DNA from: Wurfbainia villosa
Taxonomy: Eukaryota > Streptophyta > Magnoliopsida > Zingiberales > Zingiberaceae
Assembly: GCA_025175895.1 (NCBI GenBank)
Contig: CM045991.1
Span: 90,569,174 to 90,633,173 of the forward strand
Length of the DNA: 64,000 nucleotides
Reading direction: 5' to 3'
A model generated the notes under the pieces. The model was not told the origin of the DNA and did not search any database. It worked only from the letters and a program-made list of their open reading frames with translations. The first letter of the stretch is position 1. Each line of letters starts with the position of its first letter. Positions 10,821 to 21,747 of the stretch are shown piece after piece. Both the position numbers and the translations under genes were made by a program.

Positions 10821-13800
10821 TGTCATGCCCCGAGAGTATACCGTGCCGAAAATCAAACGGACGGCATCTCCCCTGTACGTGGCAATATTTCGGGTTAATA
10901 CAAGTCCCGTAGGCCCACAACAACAACATAATATAACATAATAACAGCAGCGGAAATAAAGACCACATGCCCACAACATACATACAAAAAACATACAGGT
11001 GTACACCACCTGACAAGTCCATAATCATAAAATCGTAAATAAAACAACGACTATACAAATAGAGTCCACAACATCACGACAAAATCCATAATAACAAGTC
11101 CATACATATCAAAGTCCAAGACATAACCAAAAACGAACTCCTCAGGAGACTCGGAAAATGGAGATGGGATGGATCGGTCGGCGCAGCTCCAAGTCATCAC
11201 AAAGGCATCTACCTGTTACCTGGGTGACAGAAAAACCCAAGGTCGGAGGTGGTGAGTAAAACTCAGCAGGTAATCAGAGAAATACATGTAAATATATGTA
11301 TCAATATTACATGTCATTCAACAGTTTAAATCTACTCGAACAACGGGTATACATCAGTATAATAGGTATATATGCATGCATACACTAAATAAATTGAACA
11401 ACAATGATGCTGACATACGTGACAGTCAGCTACTCTATCCTGATCCAACCTGGGCATATAACCACATCATAGGGTATAAAAGAATAGTACTAAATCACAC
11501 AATATCCTGAATATGATCCAAGGGTATCACCGTGAATAACCAACAGGTATACAAGTACCGGCCTACTACCATACAGAAAATGCAGTAGCATGTATGAATA
11601 TGTACAAACAAATGCAACAAGCATAGCACATACAAATGCATCATCAAAGTGAGTATACATATAGAAAGTATCTGTATGTATACTAATCACCATCATCCAT
11701 GTATATATATATATATACAAGCAAGTATGTATGTATATATATAACCATATGAAAAGCACCGTATGATATGGCAATGCAGCATGCATGGTCATGCCTGCTC
11801 ACCCCTACTCGCTACCACGACCCCAGTGTGGCCTAGGTGGCACGACATGACAACTATCCCAACTCACACCAACCACTGCTATAGTGTGGTAAGTGGGCGA
11901 TATGATCAAGTAGCATATGAGCGTAAGAGCTGCTGTATGCGGCGAGGTCCTGTAACTTCAGGCTACTCCGGTGACGCTCTGAATGAGTGGTCGAGTGCCA
12001 CGCACCCAGGACATCTGCACGCAACTCCAACTACCATCGTCTATAATGGTAGAGTGCGGCACAACAAATGTTATGCCCTCACACCAGTTACTCCTCTGGG
12101 AGTAACCTGGGAGGCAGGATGACTGACGACTCTCTCTCAACCCCAAGGGGAGACGATGTCGTCAGTATGCATGCAATGACATGAGGGTACTGTCTCACAT
12201 ACAGACATCTACCATAGACTCTCTGTTCAACAGAGAGTCACACAAAATTGATCAAGACACTCTATCCTGTGAGAGTCATACTCATCCTCGATCATGACAA
12301 GCTAGGACCATCGGTCCATAGCGACCATCACGACTCACCTGACCATTTACACAACCCGTGGTTGGTAAATAAATGTGCAACATACAGGTATTGAATGAGT
12401 TCTACATTTAGGGTCATACTTATCCACAGAGGACCTTTTTGCCAAATTTACAATTTAGGTCATCCTCTGTACTCTAACATCTACACCCTACTAAACAGTT
12501 AGACCTACTTACATCACATCTGTAACTCCTAGATCATGCTAGGGAATATGTGAGATCAACAATTGAGCACACATATATATCAACGATAAGTTCAAGCATA
12601 CGATAAACAGAGTAAGGTCAAGGTAATATGAACACCTAACATGCTCATATCTATGTCTAAATCTGAAAGTCATTACATCTACCCGACCGGTAGGAAATTA
12701 CCTACCTGCTAAATAGCTCAGTGAAATAATATCTTCACGTCCGTGGATAATATCATCATTCACAATTAAATTCAAGCACTAACATAAACGATCGGTAGGA
12801 AAAGGAATCTAACCCAATCCTAATCCCAAATCTTACCAATAGAACAACTCTACTCATCACATAGGCAAATAAACTATAATTCAACCAACTGTAAGTCAAA
12901 TACCAAATTTATAACATTCAGATCTAGACTTACCCATTCTTGCTTCAATCCTCTCTCCGTGAATTTTTTGGAACCAAGTGTACCATCGAATAGGGACAAC
13001 CCTACTCAAGTCTTATCCCTTTCTCGTACCGATTCACTTTTCCACTAGAATCTGTAGGAACAATTCATTATCGATTAGTTCCCTTGTTAAATCTAAGAGT
13101 AATATCCCTGCACAATCGATTGCACAGTTATAACACAATCTATTTCATAACATACACAATCACAGCTTACCTCCCATTGCTTCAATTTACCACCGATTCG
13201 TAATCCAACCTACTGTATAAAATCCACCAATCAACCTTGATTTCTCTTCTTTCCGGCACAATCCAGAAACCCCACCATTAGAAGTTGGCATCAAAATCCT
13301 TGGCCTTGAACTACAATGGTAGCCTTCATCCGCTCACTGGAACACCACAACACACAAGGAAACCAAATCCAAAATCCCAGCTGCCATCGGAATGCTCAGC
13401 TCTGCTCAAATCTGATCTCCATGGCAGATTTAACAACCTCTACCATCAATCAAATCCCTAAATAACAATTAACTCCAAATCAAATCCAGTTAACAACAAC
13501 CACCACCGCATCAGGGACCATCACAAAACTCCGATCAGCGATGAAGGATAGCCTCGACTTACCCAATTCCGACGGTGATCCCCTGTTCACCGGCGAACTC
13601 CTTGCTGCCCTAACTTCGGCAGAGATTGCGAAGCATCTTCCCAAACACCTGCTGCAACCCAATGGAACCACAAGATCTAAATCAAAAGCTCTCCTACGCT
13701 TGATCTGATGGGGGAATAACAATCGAAATCCAAATAGCAAAACAAAAGAATTGTGTAACCTGCGGCAACAGCGTTGGATCGCGATGATAATGATGTCGAT

Positions 13801-14597
13801 CGGCTCATGCGACTAGATCGACAAGTGCCTGGAGAAAAGGAGTCAAATTGATCTCCAGCCGAATCTTCCACCGAGAACAGCATCAGCTTTCCTTCCCTCT
13901 TTCCGGCCAAGCACCAGCCACAGGGCAGAGAGGTGGATGGTAGACTCAGAAGAAGGCGCTCCGCAGGGAGCACGGGGTGGAGATCAGCACCGACGATAGC
14001 CCTCTCTTGCGGCGGCAAGGCAAGCGGCAATGGCGATTGGCACTGTGGCGGCGAGTCGAGTTCAAAGGCGTCGGCACCAGCTGCTGTTGGACCAACGGAG
14101 AAGAAGAGGCGACGGCGAATCGATCCCGCGTCAAGTGGGGACGACGACGACAGTGAGCTACGCAGAAATCAACTGGATCGGGTGAAGATGAGAAGAAACG
14201 GCCGATTGGGGAGGAGCTTATGATGCCAGCCTCTTCAACTCGCGGCGGCGACGCTTTAGGGCACAATAAGCGGGCTCGACGATGGAGAGGGCGAGCACGA
14301 GGAAACGAAATGCGATCGGGAGAGGGGATCGATCTCTGGTCGCTTCGGAGACGAAGAAGAAGCGTTCGGGAAGAAATGGAAGAAGAATGCTCGAAGTTAA
14401 GTTGCGATGAGAAACGGAAGAACGGCAGCGTTTAGAGAAGTAAACGAATCGAGTTTTACTAACGGGTTTGGGTTTAAACCCTATAAGTCAAATCTAGATC
14501 CACTTAAATTAAACCCATAAATCTTAAAGCTAGGTTAGATTGAATTAAATCTCTAACCATGCTTTATTTATTATTATTTTTTTTTCGGTATTTTACA
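10821..14597 (-). repeat. R1 5' LTR (right copy)
   Basis: This LTR of 3777 bp has TG...CA ends and is close to the left LTR in sequence throughout. Visible differences include extra sequence at about 11404-11432, a deletion near 12747, and a shorter, interrupted TA array near 11702-11742. It is followed by CTCTA. In the element's orientation this LTR carries the promoter. I did not identify a convincing TATA box. Confidence 0.95.
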
Positions 14598-14602
14598 CTC
14601 TA

Positions 14603-14966
14603 TGTCTTCAATTATCTTGTCAATATTATCGTCATCGTAGATAGGGTCTTCTATTACCTCATTGATATCATAGTTATCGTGGATGGGGTCTTCTAGGTTT
14701 TCTTCAATCACTTCATCTTCATTGTCGTAGACGGGGTCTTCCATGTCTTCAATTAACTCGTCAATGTTATCATCGTTGTAGATGGGATCTTCTATTACCT
14801 CGTCAATGCCATTTTTGTCGTAGATGGGGTCTTCCATATTTTCGATGCCCTCAAGGTCATCCTCATCATAGTCGGGATCTTCTATGTCTTCTTTATCATC
14901 GTAAATGGAGTCTCTTGTGTCTTCTTCAATTAAGTATTGCTCCTCCATCCTTACTGATGCAGGCAC
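14603..14966 (-). pseudogene. H-family acidic DPIYD-repeat ORF, N-terminal part
   Basis: On the minus strand this encodes a strongly acidic repeat: seven or more variants of an E-D-P-[IV]-Y-D motif spaced by 12-20 residues of aspartate, glutamate, isoleucine and asparagine. The open frame seems to start further upstream, but its first residues come from the A1 LTR, so that apparent start codon is an artefact. The true upstream sequence resumes at 23890 and contains stops. The downstream continuation is at 2362-2670, beyond R1. The product is most likely a Gag-protease spacer of the H element and not a host protein. Confidence 0.5.
14962..14966. repeat. Target-site duplication of A1, left copy
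   Basis: GGCAC lies immediately before the A1 LTR. The second copy is at 23885-23889, immediately after the other LTR. Confidence 0.95.
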
Positions 14967-16918
14967 TGAAGGTGGATGCTTCGGAGGCTCATTGGCTCCC
15001 ATGTCCCCGGATTAAAATTTTCACTAATGAAAGGATTAATCCGGATGGGATGAGCTTCCTTAACAACACCATTTCATCGTCGTGCTAACAACTTGAGTGG
15101 TCGCTTGAACAAACTAGTTGTTCAAGCAACACAACTCTTCTAGTTGGTTAGCCGCGGAAGAGACGACGGATGGATCGCCGGTTTTTGTGTTTGTCTTCGG
15201 GGTCTATGATTATACAATACATATTCATACACATACATGCATAATCAAAATATTAAAGAATATGGTCAGATCTGTAAATAAAGTTAATAATAACTTTATA
15301 CCTTACGATCTTCTAACGTATGTCCTATCCTTCTCGTGGACGACGTGTGGACGAAGATCCTCCACGAGTAGAAGCCTTCTAGATCGCTTTCTTCTCTACC
15401 TTGTCCGCTGCGAACAAAGAGAAGAAACAACAAATACCTTCCTATCTAGAACCGGCCACCAAATTATGGAACTTGGTGCAACCGCCGGCCAAGGAACAAT
15501 TGGATGATGCGCCGGCCAACTTCAAGAAGTGTTGCCGCCGGCCACCAAGGAGAAGGGGAGGAGGAAGAGCACCGGCCACCAATGGAAGGAGAACCGCCGG
15601 CCAAGGAAGAAGGGAGAGTCCTCTAGGATGGGCGCCGGCCAAGTCTTGATGGAGGAGGATGGGCGCCGGCAACAATCTAGAAGGAAGAAAAGTTGTCGCC
15701 CACTTCTTTGCTCCAAAACCCTAGCCGCCCAATGAACCCTAGCCGCCCACTTGTGGATGAGCCAAACCCTAACTCCAATTCGAAAATCTCTCTCTTTTCC
15801 GCCCAAGCCTAAGGCCCTTATTTATAGAATTAGGCTTAAGCCTCCTTTAATCTCCACCGTCGGATCTAGGGATTTAATCTCCACCGTCGGATCTAGGGTT
15901 TTATCTCAACCGTCGGATCTAGGGTTTAATCCCAATCGTCAGATCTAGAATTTCATCCCAACCGTCGGATCTAACGTTTCATCCCAACCGTCGGATCTAG
16001 GGTTTTCACAAGGATTATATTAGGCTACGATAGGGACCATAAGGAGGAGTTGGGTCTTGGCCACCCGATGGATCGGAACCACACAAACTTGATCCATCAA
16101 TGATGTTCCATTCCACTAGAGGATCATCATTGAACTACCTCACCAACCCCCATAAATCAATATGGGCTCCATATATTATTTGTACATTTATCTCCCCGTG
16201 TTTAAGATATCGAATGTCCGTCAATTAATTGATTTACTGACCATCAATTAATTAACATCTAATTCCTCGAGTAGTACCACTCAACCTTATCATCATGTTG
16301 ACTAAGTCAACCAGCTGGGTTTACATGATGAACCTTATGAGCTCCTTAAGGGGACATCATCAACCTAATATATAGGACACGGTTTCCTCCTATAATCAAT
16401 GGCACACCATGTAAATAATATTATTTTCCAACTTACCGGGCATATTGATTTAATCCATCTAAATCTCACCCTCTGGTAAGTCAAAGAAATAAATACTAAG
16501 TACATGTGCCCATTATTATATCAGGATTAAGAGCATGTACAACATAATATCCGAGGTCCGATTCAACTATGTAGTCAGTACTGAATTGAATCACCTCTAT
16601 GTCGGTCCTGCTCAATACACCTAAGTGTACTAGTGTAACTTTATGTTCAAGACAAAACAATACCAAGCTACACTACAACCATGCCAATGGTTTGTCCAAA
16701 ACCATCTTGGTTGTGAGCCTCTACTTATATTTTACAAGGGACTGATAACATGATCTTCTGTGCCACACCAAGCACCATGTTATCTACAATGTAAAATATT
16801 AGACAATATTGACACACATATAATAAATATATAAAGTGCAAACAATGATCATGTGATTCTTATTTCAAAATAAAATGTTCATACAAAAAGTGCTAGGCTT
16901 TCAGTATACATTCTAACA
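14967..16918 (-). repeat. A1 3' LTR (left copy)
   Basis: On the plus strand it runs TGAAGGTGGATGC to CATTCTAACA. In the element's orientation it has a TATA box (CTATAAATAA, around 15818-15827) just downstream of a six-copy minisatellite. The region around 15440-15700 is proline- and arginine-coding in several frames, but it is non-coding leader-like LTR sequence. Confidence 0.95.
15847..16004 (-). repeat. A1 U3 minisatellite, six copies
   Basis: Six tandem units of 26-27 bp share the core CAACCGTCGGATCTAGGG (plus-strand form). In the element's orientation the array ends about 20-30 bp upstream of the TATA box. That is the position of promoter-proximal enhancer repeats. Confidence 0.9.
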
Positions 16919-16932
16919 ATCTCCCACTTATA
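16919..16932 (-). other. A1 polypurine tract
   Basis: The minus strand reads ATAAGTGGGAGAT and abuts the LTR start TGTTAGAATG. It marks the 3' end of the internal domain. Confidence 0.85.
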
Positions 16933-16951
16933 CTAAAAGACTATGTCGTCA

Positions 16952-18700
16952 TCACTCTGCCATACATCTGATCCCCATGTCCTCCACATGCCTATCAAAC
17001 GCTTTCGCTGGAAGGGCCTTAGTGAATGGATCCGCCAGGTTATCCTCTAATGCAATCTTGGTGACAGCAACTTCTCCTCGCTTTACGATCTCTCGTATAA
17101 GGTGGTACTTGCGCTCTATGTGTTTACTTGCCTTATGGGCTCGTGGTTCCTTCGAGTTTGCAACTGCACCACTGTTATCACAATAAATTGTGATAGTTCT
17201 GGGCAAACCAGGAATCACATCCAAGTCCATCACAAAGTTCCTGGCCGCTTCAGGTCGCCATACATACAGCTTCCATGGTAGAGTCCGCCACGCATTTCTG
17301 CTTGACACTCCTCCATACTATGGCTCCACCTCCAAAAGTAAACACAAACCCCGAGGTAGACTTACTCTTGTCCCTATCTGATTGGAAATCCAATCTGTAA
17401 CCCACTGGGACTAATTGATCCGCCTAGAAACCAAAGATATAATCCCTAGTCCTTCTCGTACTTCAATATATGCTTTACCGCACCCAATGTCCTGTCTCAG
17501 ATTACTCTAATATCTGCTAACCATGCCCACGGCAAAGCAGATATCCGGTCTCGTACATAGTATAGCATACATAAGGCTTCCTACTGCCGAAGCATAAGGA
17601 ACCGCCTTCATGTCCTCTATCTCCTTTGATGTTTTGGGACACATCTCTTTAGATAAAGGAACTCCATGCCTAAAAGGTAGAAAACCTTTCTTGGAGTTCT
17701 GCATGCTAAAACGAGCAAGGATAGTGTCAATATATGAAGCTTGAGATAAGCACAACATCCTTTTCTTGCGATCCCTTATTACTTTGATCCCAAGGATGTG
17801 TCCCACTTCTCCCAAGTCTTTCATGTCAAACTGTTTGGACAACCATACCCTTACGTCTGATAACACTTTGATATTGTTGCCAACTAACAAAATGTCATCT
17901 ACGTATAGTACAAGAAACACCACTACGTTTCCGTCACATCTCTTGTATACACAAGGCTCATCCGGACTTTGAATAAATCCATATGACTGGATTACCTCAT
18001 CAAAGCGGATGTTCCAAGATCTAGAAGCTTGCTTCAATCCATAAATGGACCGATTAAGCTTACATACAAGATGCTCTTTGCCTTTAGCAATGAATCCCTC
18101 TGGTTGCCGCATATAGATGTTCTCCTCAAGACTTCCGTTAAGGAAAGATGTCTTGACATCCATCTGCCAAATCTCATAATCCATATGAGCAGCTATAGAT
18201 AAGAGAATCCGGATAGACTTAAGCATAGCTACCGGCGAAAAGGTCTCCTCATAATCGATGCCCTCTTTCTGAGTATACCCTTTCGCAACAAGCCTAGCTT
18301 TAAAGGTCTCAACCTTCCCATCTACACCTCTCTTTCTCTTGTAGATCCACTTGCATCCAATGGTGTTTACACCATCGGGTGGTTCTACTAGCTCCCAGAC
18401 CTAATTAGAATCCATAGGCATCTCTATCTGGATTGCCTCCTGTATGCTGCAGTGACACGCGCGGTGACTGGTGTCTCCTCTTGTACCGGTGGTACTGAAG
18501 TCGGGACTTCCCCTGCCAACTCCTCAAGAACAATCCTACTCTTGGGCTTGTGGTTCATTACATAATCCTCCTCTAGAAATCTGGCATTCGTGCTAACGAT
18601 CACCCTCTGATCTCTAGGATTATAAAACAAACCACCTTTCGTTCCCTTAGGGTAGCCAACAAATATGCACACTGCATGCATTTAGGTTCCAACTTACCAA
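16952..18700 (-). pseudogene. A1 reverse transcriptase and RNase H
   Basis: On the minus strand the RT part includes WQMDVKTSFLNG, the LVLYVDDILLVGN catalytic block near 17880-17910 and an LSQASYIDTIL segment. RNase H follows with the CDNSGAVA and KHIERKYHLIREIV motifs and LADPFTKALP near the end. An upstream VGYPKGTKGGLFY segment (18600-18680) belongs to the integrase-RT linker. The frame is broken at several points: stops near 18400, and a disrupted DSD/VDSTMEAEY area around 17290-17400. The YVDD catalytic pair is still present. Confidence 0.9.
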
Positions 18701-18793
18701 AGATCACCTTCAAAGACATGTGGCCGGACTCCCCATATCCGAATATGTCTTAGACTAGGCTGCCACCCACAATTCTAGGTAGAAGGTACTGAT

Positions 18794-19514
18794 TTAGATG
18801 GAACCAAGTTCAGAGTGTACATTGTCAGATTCAAAGGCATACCCCGTAATAAACAGTAACTCAGAATAACTCATCATCGATCTGACCATCTCCATAAGAG
18901 TCCTATTCCTTCGCTCCGCTACACCAGTCTGCTGGGGTGTGCCAGGTGCAGACAATTGGGATTGAATCCCAGCCTCTGATAAGTAACTCCTAAACTCTCC
19001 CAAGAGGTACTCACCACCACGATCGATCAGAATGTCTTAACTAATTACTTTCTTTTATCTAATCAATATTAGGCAAATAATATTAATTCAAAGGATTTTT
19101 CATTTTCTTTGTAAGGTTTAAAATGTGCAAGGATCCAGCTCTTTGGCTCGACATCAAGATCTACATGTGCACATTTATTTACATATAATGAGCAATACGT
19201 AACTGAAACGGATGAACCATTTCCAACACATCTTTGGCTCCATACCCCTTGGCCTTGAAAGGCCTCTTGGTCATTTTACCTTCCAAGCAAGATTCGCAGG
19301 TTGGGAGATCCTCCACCACTAATGAACCCAAAGGTCCATCAGCTATCAACCTTTGAATTCTGCTAAGGTTAATATGACCAAGCCTTAGATGCCAAAGATA
19401 TGTTTGGTTCATTTGTGAAGGTTCTTTTCTCTTATTAGATTTAGAAGATGAGTTATTGATCTCTATATGCATCGTGGGAGTTTTCGGTTCAAGAGTATAT
19501 AAATTGTCAACCAA
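18794..19514 (-). pseudogene. A1 integrase, internally deleted
   Basis: The pre-integrase HHCC finger is intact on the minus strand (WHLRLGH...CESCLEGKMTKRPF, about 19250-19400). The C-terminal half of the core is present as DRGGEYLLGEF, APGTPQQTGVAERRNRT and MEMVRSMM (18840-19030). Between them, around 19035-19180, the segment with the first catalytic aspartate (usually HTDLCGPM) is replaced by AT-rich sequence with no integrase similarity. The enzyme cannot be active. Confidence 0.88.
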
Positions 19515-19532
19515 TGTACCAGAACAGATAAT

Positions 19533-19850
19533 CTACCTGTTCCTTTTTATAACCACTTTGTCATTAAAAGAAACAGAATACCCATCCATAAACAATTTAG
19601 AAACTGAAATTAAATTCTTTCTAAAAGTAAGTACATAAAGACAATTTCTCAAAACCAAAACTTTATTCCTATCAAAAGATAAATAAACGTCTCCCACTGC
19701 AATAGCCGCCACCTTTGAAGCATTGCCCATGAAGACGGTAATCTCTCCCTCAGCTAGTCGTCGGGTTTCCTGGAACCCCTGCAAAGTATTGCAGACATGA
19801 TTAGTGGCTCCTGTATCTACACACTAGGCACTGGTAGATAACACCGCTAA
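19533..19850 (-). pseudogene. A1 protease
   Basis: The minus strand encodes CVDTGATNHVC, the aspartic protease active site of copia elements, near 19800-19835. It is followed by the GNASKVAAIAVGDVYL and NLISVSKL strands typical of this fold. A TAG stop directly precedes CVDTG, where most relatives have tryptophan (TGG to TAG would explain it). It would normally be part of a single Gag-Pol frame. Confidence 0.88.
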
Positions 19851-19889
19851 ACATGTTTCAACAACTAAACAAAAAGATATACCTTTGTT

Positions 19890-20693
19890 CTTTCGGCGAG
19901 GACAGTCCGCCTTCCAATGTCCAGTCTGCTTGCAAGTGAAGCACTTGCCTTTCGGCTTCTTCACTCCTGCCTAAGGTCCCACTGCCACTTTCTTCGCTCC
20001 ACCTTGTTTCTTCTTCTTCTTACCTTTCGGTTTAGAGGAAAAAACCTTCTGAGTGACCATGGCTTGAGCACTCTGACGAAAAAACCCCTCTGCCGCCTGG
20101 AGTTCTGTCAGAAGCTCCGCCTGGAGTTCTGTCAGAAGCTCCGCCAACGAATACAACCTCTTGTTCATGTTGTAGTTGAGGCGGAATTGCTCAAAACTCC
20201 TAGGCAGAGACTGGAGAATGATATCTACCTGGGTTTCCCCATCGATCTCAGCTCCGAGGACTTCCATCTCATTAAGATGAGCCATCATCTTGAGAACATG
20301 ATCCCTAACGGGTGTTCCCTCGACCATGGTGGTCGTCATCAAGTTTCTCATTGCCTCCTGCCTAGTCGCCCTACTCTGATGTCCGAAAAGTTCCTTGAGA
20401 TTGAACATCATGTCATAAGCAGTGGCTATGGCCTGATGCTGATGTTGCAGCACATTTGACATAGATGCCAAAATGTAACACCGCGCCATCTCATCTGCCT
20501 TAACCCATTTCTTATAACGTTCTTTCTCCTTTTCATCAGAGTCATCGGTGGGCTTAGGAGGACAGACCTCGAAGAGTACAAATTTGTACTCCTCCGCAGT
20601 TAAGACAATATCCAGGTTTCTTTTCCAATCAATGTAATTTGGACCAGTAAGTTTGTTTTCTTTTAAAATCACAGCAAGTGGGTTGAAAGCCAT
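19890..20693 (-). pseudogene. A1 Gag with CCHC knuckle
   Basis: The frame starts at the methionine at 20693 (MAFNPLAVILKENKLTGPNY). It runs through WVKADEMARCYILASM and LKELFGHQS, the usual UBN2/retrotransposon Gag fold, and then a lysine-rich tail. A stop at 19971 separates this from the zinc knuckle CFTCKQTGHWKADC, still in frame at about 19905-19945. The segment AELLTELQ is duplicated in tandem (24 bp, around 20105-20150). Total Gag length is near that of the family. Confidence 0.9.
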
Positions 20694-21732
20694 TTGAAAA
20701 TCCTAAAAATCACAATGATCAAAATATTAGATTTCAAATATTATTGATTCCTCAAAACAATAAAATCCCAAAATCAACCAACACCTCAAATCACCGAGAA
20801 TGTCGCATGCCACGCAGTGTGGACGTATACGAATTCTACATTTGTAAGAGGAGGTTTTACCCATTAATTTTATTATCTTGTCAACCTTACTTTTTGACAA
20901 ATAAAATTAATAGTTGGTTCCTCTTTGGCCCTACAAATAAAAGCAGTGACTCCGATGGGGAGGATACCTTTATTTGCATCTAAGTGTGCACCATTACGAT
21001 CTTGAGGAAATTATTTGGATTATGTGCCTTACCACTGTGGAAGTACACAAGCTCCTAGATAATTTCCTATAACCATTATTTGACCTAGTGATCCCCAAAC
21101 AAACCCGTCCGCAGGGAGGAAGGCACTCAGAGCCAACACACAAGTTTGTTTGCATCACACGTCAAATTGTAATGGAGGCCGCGGGAATTAATTAAAATGT
21201 CCCTCTCCCACTTAGTAAATTGCAAATGAGGAATTTTAAATCATACACAACATGCATATAAAACAAATAAGCAATAAATATGGAAAAAACAGAATTTTTC
21301 CAACTATTATGGCATTGTCCTCCAATATGCATCCCGTCGTGTCGCCACCTCGCTCTCCATCTTTTCCCGTCGCGAAGTCACCAAAGAGTTCAGTAGAGAT
21401 AAATCATTTTATTTACATCCATCGATCCTATACTCCACGAAGGAGTGTACAAATGATCTAGATCGATAGTAAACTAAAATGATCGGCCAAACAATGCCGT
21501 ATTTAATTACAAAAATTAAATACTAATCTAGCCTCGTCAACCCCGAGGATTCAAATAATAAATTTTTACACACATCCATTCACATACACACACATGGCCA
21601 TAATAGTCGGATCTTATGCCTGCAACCAAAGAGTTAAACTATGCATATCCTACTATTATCCGGCACATATAATATATGAAAAAGTGCATAAAAAATTAAC
21701 CGAATCCAAAACACACAAAACCGAAAACCGTG
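20694..21732 (-). other. A1 leader between primer site and gag
   Basis: About 1 kb of non-coding sequence separates the primer site from the gag start. A long leader is normal for Angela/BARE-like elements, where it carries dimerisation and packaging signals. I saw no open frame on the element's strand worth calling. Confidence 0.7.
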
Positions 21733-21744
21733 GCTCTGATACCA
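21733..21744 (-). other. A1 primer-binding site
   Basis: The minus strand reads TGGTATCAGAGC, an exact iMet-tRNA-type site three bases from the LTR edge at 21748. Confidence 0.93.
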
Positions 21745-21747
21745 AGG

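Larger units (their letters stand above)
2676..14597 (-). mobile_element. R1: Tekay-like Ty3/gypsy chromovirus, degenerate
   Basis: This is an 11.9-kb LTR retrotransposon on the minus strand with a perfect 5-bp target duplication (CTCTA). Its LTRs are 3772 and 3777 bp, so they make up most of the element, and only 4.37 kb of internal sequence remains. The polypurine tract is next to the left LTR and the primer site next to the right LTR, which fixes the orientation. The only clear coding remains are integrase and the C-terminus of Pol, close to the 3' LTR as expected for the gag-PR-RT-RH-INT order. Very long LTRs together with the WKWEH...VTGLPRT integrase block fit the Tekay/Del group of chromoviruses. 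Confidence 0.93.

Noticed and set aside
14574..15002. The acidic ORF as a host gene starting MGANEPPKHPP
   Set aside because: The first residues derive from the A1 LTR and the last from the R1 LTR. The middle is H-family repeat sequence with a protease-like continuation.
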